A stretch of DNA of 7,327 nucleotides from Planctomycetaceae bacterium. Lineage in GTDB: Bacteria > Planctomycetota > Planctomycetia > Planctomycetales > Planctomycetaceae. Location of the stretch: contig CANHVD010000272.1 of NCBI GenBank assembly GCA_947463775.1, positions 1 to 7,327 on the forward strand, in the 5' to 3' direction. The stretch's first letter is position 1. The number at the start of each line of letters is the position of its first letter. The position numbers and the translations under genes were made by a program. The notes beneath the pieces are model-generated. The model was not told the origin of the DNA, did no database searches, and saw only the letters and a list, made by a program, of their open reading frames with translations. Below, one piece after another: positions 1-5,305 of this stretch.

Positions 1-3000
1 AAGGGATCGATCGCAATCTCCGGTACCGGTAGTTCGACCGCGGGTTCATCGCCGGATGGCGTTGTGATTTCAGCAGGAGCGAAAATCGTCGGAGGAACAA
101 CGCAGAATGTTGTGATCGTCGGCTCTGGCGGCCACGGCAATCAAATGCCTTCTCGAGGTATTATCGTGAGTGGAGCGGGTTCAGAAATCGTTGCGGCCGG
201 AACAGGACTATCCATCACAGGCACCGGAGGAAATTCTGACACAGCAGAGTTCAACTCCGGAATTCAGCTTGATGGAGGTGCGGTGGTCAGAACCTTCGGA
301 GCGGCCTCCATGGACATGGTCGGATTCGGTGGAATCTCTGGCGGTAACTACAATCGCGGAGTGCATGTCTCAGGAGCAATGAGCAGAGTCGAAACCGTGA
401 ACGGATTGCTCTCAATCAAAGGAACCGGGGGAGGACGACTAAGCGCTGGACACAACGTCGGCGTCTTCTGCGATGCTGGAGGACAGGTCAGTGTCCTCGG
501 GACTGGCAATCTGCAAGTCACGGGCAAGGGCGGCTTCGGGAGCGGAGACTTCAATCGAGGTCTGGCAGCCACAGGAAGCTTATCCGGCTTTTATGCGCGC
601 ACAGGCAATATGGTTTTGAATGGAACGGGTGGAGGAATCGGGAACTCGGCGTTCAACAGCGGAGTATTTCTCGACGCGGGCAGCCGTGCAAATCTTGAAG
701 GATCAGGCGCTTTGAACATTATTGGTCGCGGTGGACTCACCAACGGCGATCAGAATCGCGGCGTGCTTGTTGCCGGAGAGACGACCGTTGTTTCCAATTC
801 CGCGGGCACTGTTCAGATCAATGGGACCGGAGGAGGAATAGGGCAGTCCGCATGGAACTACGGTGTTTCGCTCGAAGCCGGAGCAACAGTTCTGGGATCT
901 CCCGGGGCGCTCAGCAGCATTCTCGGGACAGGCGGAACGTCAACAGGACTGAACAATCGAGGTGTGGTTTTGACCGGAGAGACCACACGGATTGCGGGGG
1001 ACCAGATCCGAATCACCGGCTACTCTGGTGGAACAGCATCCGGGACCATAACACCTGCGGCAGCGTTACTGGAGAGTGGTGCACAAGTTCTGGCAAATCA
1101 CGGCAGCATCACGATCATTGCCGACAACCTGGAAATAGCCGCGGACTCCTCTGTTGATTCTGGTACCGACGGCACGGTCAACATTGCCCCGTCAAGCACG
1201 GGAAGAAAGATCACTCTCGGTTCGTCGACTCGCAAAGAGACATCCCTCGATTTGAGTCAGGTAACACTCGATTGCATTACCGCGCACAATCTTTTCTTTG
1301 GCAATGAATTCGCGGGATCACTGACGATTGTGGGTGACGTAAATCTCAGGCCTTCGCAAAACCTAACCCTCAAGTCTGCAGAAGCGATTCTTGCCGAGAC
1401 GGGAAACGTCGTCATTGCAGGCGGACAATTAACTCTCCTTCCCGGCTTGAATAAAGCGATTACCGGCAGCGATCAGGTTTCTCTGGGAAGCAAGACTAAC
1501 CCGGACATAAACATTTCCACCCTCGTTCTTGAAGCGAATTTGTTCAACCCGGATTCAGCCATTGCTGCTGTCTCAGTGACCGGGCGCCTCATCCTGAATG
1601 ACCCGATCCTGCAACTGAATCATGCGGCTGATCTTGAAGCCGGCGGGACATGGCTGCTGATCCAGAATGATGGGACAGATCCCATCGTAGGCCGTTTTCG
1701 GAACATGGATACGTCAGGTGGCATGGTTATTGACAACATTACTTTTCGGGTTTCTATGAACGGGGGAGACGGCAATGATGTCACGCTGACCCGTGAGAGT
1801 AATAACGCCGTCGGAGATGTTTGGGGAACCACTTCTCCGGATGTCTTTGTGGTGGAGCCATCCACTCAATCAGGCTCAGGAACCTTCAAAGTCTCAAAAA
1901 GCGTAGCCGGTCAAGTGCCGGTTTATGTCGGCAGCATTTCCCGGGACCTCCCTTTGAATCTGCATGGGATTGCAGGGGATGATGACCTTGTGATCAGGGG
2001 AACCACCGCCAATGACTTGTTTGTCGTCAACGGTTCGACCATCCTGCTGAATGGTTTTTCGATCATCATTTCGGGAATCGAGAACGTGATTCTGGCCGGC
2101 GACGCTGGCAGTGATCGCTACCAAATCTGCGCAGACCTGCCAACGGGAAATGTTCGTGTTGATGACGTTGCTGGTGATGCCGATACACTTGATTTCTCAA
2201 CAACGATGCTGAACCCAGTGTCGCTGAGCCTTGCAGAACTCGCTCCACAGAGAGTCAACGAAAATTTGACACTGCAGTTAAACTCTTCCAGCGGGATTGA
2301 ACATCTGCTGGGAGGTGCAAAAGCAGATGTGCTCTACGGCAACAGTCTGCCCAACACGATCACGGGCAATGATGGAGCAGACCGCATCTTTGGAGGCCTC
2401 GGCAATGATCTTCTGATCGGAGGCAATGGAAGCGATCAATGCACGGGAGGAACCGGAGACGACACCTACCTGTTTGCAGCGACAATCACTGCCGAAGCGG
2501 ACCAGATAACAGAGAACGCGAATGAAGGCGTCGATACGCTGAACTTTGCAGCCCTGACCACAGGCATCATCGTGAATCTTGGATCGACGTCGGTTCAGGC
2601 GGTGCATACGAATCGTACGTTAAAGCTGAATTCCGCAGTTACCTTTGAGAACCTCATCGGTGGCACCAGTGCAGACACGCTATTCGGCAACAGTCTGGAC
2701 AACACCGTGACTGGTGGTGCAGGGGACGACAAACTCATTGGAGCCACTGGCAACGACTTACTGCTCGGTGGCGCCAACAACGATACCTATGTTTTTGTTC
2801 CTACGACCGTCCTCGAAGCGGACCAGGTGACAGAGAATGCCAATGAGGGCATCGACACGCTGAACTTTGCGTTTCTGACCACAGACGTCGTGGTGAATCT
2901 CGGATCGACATCGATCCAACCGGTGCATACGAATCGCACGTTGAAGCTGAATTCCGCGACTGTGCTTGAGAACATCCTCGGTGGCAGCGGTGCTGACACG

Positions 3001-4080
3001 CTCTTCGGCAACGATCTGGACAATACTCTGTCTGGCAATGCCGGGAACGACAAGCTTTCTGGTGCAGGTGGCAATGATTTGCTGTACGGTGGGGCCGACA
3101 ACGACACTTACATGTTTGTTCCGACCACCGTCCTCGAAACCGACACGGTGAGCGAGAATCTGAACATGGGCAGCGATACGCTGAACTTTGGCGATCTGAC
3201 GACCAGTGTCGTGGTGAACCTGGGATCGACTTCAATTCAGCCCGTGCATACCAATCGCAAGTTGAAGCTGAATTCCGCAGTTGTCTTTGAGAACATCATC
3301 GGTGGCAGCGGTGCTGACACGCTGTTCGGAAACACTCTGGAGAATACTCTGACTGGCAATGCCGGAGACGACAAACTCCTTGGTGCAGGCAGCAACGACG
3401 TACTGCTCGGCGGGGCCAATAACGACACCTACATGTTTGTTCCGTCCAACGCCGCCGAAGCCGATCAGGTAATAGAGAATGCGAACGAAGGCATCGATTC
3501 ACTGAACTTCGCGTATCTGACGACCAGCGTCGTGGTGAATCTTGGTACGACCTCGATTCAGACGGTGAATTTGAAGCGAACACTGAAGCTCAATTCTGTC
3601 AGTACATTTGAAAATGCTGTGGGCGGCACTGGCAGCGATACGCTGTTCGGGAATGCTCTGGCCAACCGACTGACGGGTGGTTCTGGCGATAACATTCTTG
3701 TTGGCCTGGAGGCGGGTGATATTCTGGAAGCGGGCAGTGGCCGCGACATCCTGATCGGTGGCCAGGGACTGGACATTTTAAAGGGCGACGCTGGCGATGA
3801 TATCCTGATCGCCGGAACCACGACGAGCGATACCTGCTTCTGCAATCTCCACACGCTTCGGACACATTGGATTTCCGGCAACGCGTATGCAGATGCGATC
3901 TACAACCTGCGAGCTGGCGTTGGCAATCCGTTGGTTTCATTGAAAGCGAAGATAAATGTGCTGAACGACGCGGGCGAGCGTGACGTTCTGTACGGTGGAA
4001 CTGGTGCAGACTTTTTCTTCCGAGCCGTCGACGATGTCATTACCGACCTGTTCGCCGGAGAAATCATCGACGTTCTGTAA
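1..4080 (+). CDS. Giant secreted beta-repeat / RTX calcium-binding protein, 5'-partial
   Basis: The frame is open from base 1 to a TAA at 4078-4080, giving 1,359 residues of a larger protein; the true start and any signal peptide lie upstream, and the GTG at 64 is only an internal codon. Residues 1-343 are Gly/Asn-rich beta repeats with a 67-residue period. Residues ~344-465 read like the spacer of filamentous-haemagglutinin-type proteins. Residues ~477-600 resemble an autotransporter-type segment, with an 'NDGTDPIVGRF' turn and a 'GGDGNDVTLT' end. A beta-rich linker follows to ~727. Residues 728-1272 are RTX-type units with GGxGxDxUx nonapeptides (for example GGLGNDLLI, GGNGSDQCT, GGTGDDTYL), which in this family bind calcium in turns outside the cell. 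Residues 1273-1359 form a separate C-terminal domain. RTX proteins are usually exported by type I systems, but none is encoded here. The role is probably surface adhesion or matrix; this is inferred. No enzymatic domain is visible. Confidence 0.93.
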   Translation, partial: KGSIAISGTGSSTAGSSPDGVVISAGAKIVGGTTQNVVIVGSGGHGNQMPSRGIIVSGAGSEIVAAGTGLSITGTGGNSDTAEFNSGIQLDGGAVVRTFGAASMDMVGFGGISGGNYNRGVHVSGAMSRVETVNGLLSIKGTGGGRLSAGHNVGVFCDAGGQVSVLGTGNLQVTGKGGFGSGDFNRGLAATGSLSGFYARTGNMVLNGTGGGIGNSAFNSGVFLDAGSRANLEGSGALNIIGRGGLTNGDQNRGVLVAGETTVVSNSAGTVQINGTGGGIGQSAWNYGVSLEAGATVLGSPGALSSILGTGGTSTGLNNRGVVLTGETTRIAGDQIRITGYSGGTASGTITPAAALLESGAQVLANHGSITIIADNLEIAADSSVDSGTDGTVNIAPSSTGRKITLGSSTRKETSLDLSQVTLDCITAHNLFFGNEFAGSLTIVGDVNLRPSQNLTLKSAEAILAETGNVVIAGGQLTLLPGLNKAITGSDQVSLGSKTNPDINISTLVLEANLFNPDSAIAAVSVTGRLILNDPILQLNHAADLEAGGTWLLIQNDGTDPIVGRFRNMDTSGGMVIDNITFRVSMNGGDGNDVTLTRESNNAVGDVWGTTSPDVFVVEPSTQSGSGTFKVSKSVAGQVPVYVGSISRDLPLNLHGIAGDDDLVIRGTTANDLFVVNGSTILLNGFSIIISGIENVILAGDAGSDRYQICADLPTGNVRVDDVAGDADTLDFSTTMLNPVSLSLAELAPQRVNENLTLQLNSSSGIEHLLGGAKADVLYGNSLPNTITGNDGADRIFGGLGNDLLIGGNGSDQCTGGTGDDTYLFAATITAEADQITENANEGVDTLNFAALTTGIIVNLGSTSVQAVHTNRTLKLNSAVTFENLIGGTSADTLFGNSLDNTVTGGAGDDKLIGATGNDLLLGGANNDTYVFVPTTVLEADQVTENANEGIDTLNFAFLTTDVVVNLGSTSIQPVHTNRTLKLNSATVLENILGGSGADTLFGNDLDNTLSGNAGNDKLSGAGGNDLLYGGADNDTYMFVPTTVLETDTVSENLNMGSDTLNFGDLTTSVVVNLGSTSIQPVHTNRKLKLNSAVVFENIIGGSGADTLFGNTLENTLTGNAGDDKLLGAGSNDVLLGGANNDTYMFVPSNAAEADQVIENANEGIDSLNFAYLTTSVVVNLGTTSIQTVNLKRTLKLNSVSTFENAVGGTGSDTLFGNALANRLTGGSGDNILVGLEAGDILEAGSGRDILIGGQGLDILKGDAGDDILIAGTTTSDTCFCNLHTLRTHWISGNAYADAIYNLRAGVGNPLVSLKAKINVLNDAGERDVLYGGTGADFFFRAVDDVITDLFAGEIIDVL
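22..1023 (+). repeat. 67-residue (201-nt) beta-helix-like coding repeats
   Basis: GTGG-type motifs start at 220, 421, 622 and 823, exactly 201 nt apart. Mid-unit partners (GFGG, GKGG, GRGG, GTGG) start at 322, 523, 724 and 925, each 102 nt after the unit start. Asn of an N-x-G landmark falls at 253, 454, 655 and 856; Asn of N-R-G falls at 352, 553, 754 and 955. A slightly shorter unit (198 nt) precedes from 22, and the last loses two codons near 1018-1030. Each unit is therefore two related halves of 34 and 33 residues. The sequences have diverged but the length is fixed, as expected of a stacked beta-solenoid. The array continues to the window edge, so more units probably lie upstream. Confidence 0.88.
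2182..3816 (+). repeat. 107-residue (321-nt) RTX-type coding repeats
   Basis: The anchor Asp of 'D-[TS]-L-N-F' lies at 2533, 2854, 3175 and 3496, exactly 321 nt apart. A divergent first unit begins at 2182 ('DTLDF') and is 351 nt long. A unit consists of a beta segment (VNLGSTSIQPVHTNR, then LKLNS), an 'EN' plus 'GG' plus 'ADTLFGN' segment, two or three nonapeptide turns with NDxLxGG, and an 'NDTYxFVP' strand with an acidic tail. The middle copies are very similar in DNA as well as protein, suggesting recent duplication or gene conversion. The final copy drifts into irregular nonapeptides (GSGRDILIGGQGLDILKGD). Calcium-bound turns are expected for this family. Confidence 0.9.
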
Positions 4081-4090
4081 CTGCCCCGGC

Positions 4091-4139
4091 GAGCGGCTGG
4101 GAGTCAGCCCTCCGTGGGAATTGTTGATTGTTGATTTTT
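4091..4139 (+). terminator. Possible hairpin terminator after the giant gene
   Basis: Ten bases after the stop codon, GAG-c-GGCTG (4091-4099) can pair with CAGCC-CTC (4105-4112) around the loop GGAGT: eight base pairs with one bulged C. A T-rich stretch follows at 4121-4139, but it starts eight bases after the stem and is broken by G and A, so this is not a clean rho-independent terminator. The same hairpin may instead be the left edge of the heptamer element next to it. Confidence 0.35.
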
Positions 4140-4211
4140 GATTGGTGATCGCAAATTGCGGTCTGCGTTCAGTCAAAAATCTGCAATCTGCAATCTGCAA
4201 TCTGCAATCGC
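4121..4211. repeat. Heptamer-cadence intergenic repeat (13 units of 7 bp)
   Basis: Cut in steps of seven from 4121, the DNA reads TTGTTGA, TTGTTGA, TTTTTGA, TTGGTGA, four irregular units, AAATCTG, then CAATCTG three times and CAATCGC. The perfect core is AATCTGC repeated four times from 4178 to 4205. Read on the minus strand, it gives a peptide of the 'LQIADCR' type followed by 'QKSTINN', a pattern I remember from spurious short ORFs in planctomycete and other environmental genomes. It is probably a non-coding dispersed repeat. That wider distribution is from memory and not verified here. Confidence 0.75.
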
Positions 4212-4362
4212 ACATACGGCTCGCCAGCCGTTGGGACGTTCGGATTGCGGTTTCAGGTAGTCGCCGAAAGGACTCGGGCAGGTCATAAAGCATGCCCCGA
4301 ACTTGGCCCAAACTCCTCAACTGGGAGGAGAATCTGTGGAGGTGAAATCTTCTGCCGCGTTT

Positions 4363-4600
4363 TCAGCGGCGTAGTTTCATACGTCGTTTGGCGGCAGCTT
4401 GAAATGTGATGTAACGAAAAGAAGTCTGTCTGCTGGGCAGGATGATCAGCACGGCGACCGCGAGCAGCCGCTCAATCATCAACTGCAGTTTGAATCCGAA
4501 GATGAGTCTGCTCCTCAGCCGCGATGGGGCGATGTCATGTCGAGCGACTTCGTTCCGGGAATCCGCCACAGCTCGACAGACGTGGAATGGCCCTGCACAT
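4363..4600 (-). pseudogene. Possible decayed transposase fragment (IS4/Tn5-like), weak
   Basis: On the minus strand a reading ending at a TGA (4363-4365) contains 'KLQLMIERLLAVAVLIIL', which resembles the segment after the catalytic Glu in IS4/Tn5-type transposases ('..LQL...ERL..ALA.YMI'). In another frame just upstream, around 4518-4580, 'SVELWRIPGTKSLDMTSPHRG' resembles the beta-strand segment that lies before it in that family, and ends at a stop. The ~90 residues expected between the two, including the 'RW.IE.FH..LK' catalytic block, are missing. If real, this is a deleted and frameshifted relic. The similarity is judged by eye and is short. Random sequence remains a serious alternative. 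Confidence 0.25.
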
Positions 4601-4800
4601 GATTTGCACGTGGCAGCTCTTCACTCATCAGAAAGTGCAGGCAACAGCATCATCCAACACCTGAATCCTGTAAGGCGGTCGCCTTGAAACACATCCAGAC
4701 GTTGTTTGCGGACTGCTATTGCTCCACTGTGGATGTCCGGTGACGCCATATGCTTGTTGGTCGGCCTGTAAGACCTGTCATTTCTATCGACACTGCCTCT

Positions 4801-4847
4801 GCCATCGAGGATCGATGGCGAAGGGAGGCTGTCGCTTCAGCCTTCCC
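4801..4847. repeat. Two adjacent hairpins (inverted repeats)
   Basis: GCCATCGA (4801-4808) and TCGATGGC (4812-4819) form a perfect eight-base-pair stem around a three-base loop. Three bases later GGGAGGCT (4823-4830) pairs with AGCCT-t-CCC (4839-4847), eight pairs with one bulged T around an eight-base loop. Together they occupy 47 bp of otherwise featureless DNA. They could be a structured RNA leader, a dispersed palindromic repeat, or the core of a repeat wrongly annotated as a small protein: a plus-strand frame crossing it reads 'DRWRREAVASAFPR', which gives me a vague, unverified impression of short planctomycete hypothetical proteins. Confidence 0.55.
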
Positions 4848-5305
4848 GAGATCATGCACAAATCCAGAGAAACCAGAGCCACTAAGTGATAACTTGTTCA
4901 GGCCAACTGGCCCCGAGCCTCGTCAACAAAAAAACGACGCGGGGAACCCCACCATGAACATCCCCAAAAACATGCGGACTGTTGCGGACTTTTAGGTCTG
5001 ATTTCAATAGAGTTCCGGCTGAATCACGTTGGCATGTCATCGAGTGTTATCGCAAACCCGCGTTTTAACTCTACCGATTTACGCGCACCTTAGGCGCATC
5101 CGAAATGCAGTTCTTCCGAATTGTTTTTCGGTGTTTGGTCTGGAGAGATTGAAATCAACGAACTGCCGAACTCAACGGACCTGGTCCGCGACGTTTCGGG
5201 AGTCGCGTATAGTTCTTGATGACATGTTTAGCCTGCGTGCAAATCACACGGATGATTCGTAATGGATACGTTCATTCAAAGCCGCGTCGCGCAGAACTGC
5301 TCCCA

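Larger units (their letters stand above)
4088..4231. repeat. Candidate small intergenic element enclosing the heptamer tract
   Basis: The left edge holds GGCGAGC (4088-4094) and CGGCTGG (4094-4100). The right edge holds their exact reverse complements GCTCGCC (4219-4225) and CCAGCCG (4224-4230). The right edge also forms its own hairpin, ACGGCT-cgcc-AGCCGT (4216-4231, six pairs), matching the hairpin at 4091-4112. The complementary words occur in the same order on both sides, so they are not a collinear terminal inverted repeat. No target-site duplication is apparent. The boundaries are my inference. Confidence 0.4.
4232..5218. other. Gene-poor spacer with scattered hairpins
   Basis: No frame here looks like a protein gene with a credible start, ribosome binding site and composition. 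Apart from the possible transposase relic and the paired hairpins described separately, it has small stem-loops: CTCCT/AGGAG at 4313-4330, GCCGC/GCGGC at 4354-4370 (loop GTTTTCA), AAGGC/GCCTT at 4672-4685 (loop GGTC), and CCGAA/TTCGG at 5116-5131 (loop TTGTTT). An A7 tract lies at 4928-4934, next to the palindrome GGGGAACCCC. The last ~200 bases presumably hold the promoter and leader of the sensor gene, but I cannot point to a convincing -35/-10 pair. Confidence 0.6.

Noticed and set aside
64..66. GTG as the start of the giant gene
   Set aside because: The frame is open from base 1 and the codons before 64 encode the same beta repeat ('ISGTGSS' at 16-36), so 64 is internal.
2278..3881. Many long antisense frames opposite the RTX array
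   Set aside because: They recur with the 321-nt repeat period and have Ser/Pro/Arg-rich composition; they are shadows produced by the codon pattern of the repeats on the plus strand.
4178..4208. CRISPR-like or direct-repeat array
   Set aside because: The repeat unit is 7 bp with no spacers; it is a simple tandem repeat.
3937..4320. Minus-strand 127-codon frame covering the heptamer tract
   Set aside because: It overlaps the end of the giant gene, and its 'LQIADCR...QKSTINN' part is a translation of the heptamer repeat. No sign of a real protein.
4928..4960. Minus-strand terminator (GGGGTTCCCC then T7)
   Set aside because: The palindrome leaves only a three-pair stem with a four-base loop, six bases separate it from the T tract, and there is no minus-strand gene that it would end.
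4750..4995. Plus-strand 81-codon frame ending 'MRTVADF'
   Set aside because: There is no ribosome binding site and the composition is rich in Arg/Pro/Ser. It runs through the two hairpins, which better explain the sequence. A planctomycete hypothetical-protein family cannot be excluded without a search.
5208..5213. TATAGT as a -10 promoter element for the sensor gene
   Set aside because: The bases 16-19 upstream (around 5183-5191) do not resemble TTGACA, and promoter rules in this phylum are not well known; the hexamer alone is weak evidence.
5029..5262. Plus-strand 77-codon frame before the sensor gene
   Set aside because: It has no recognisable motif or ribosome binding site, overlaps the probable leader of the next gene, and is Cys/Arg-rich like random spacer.
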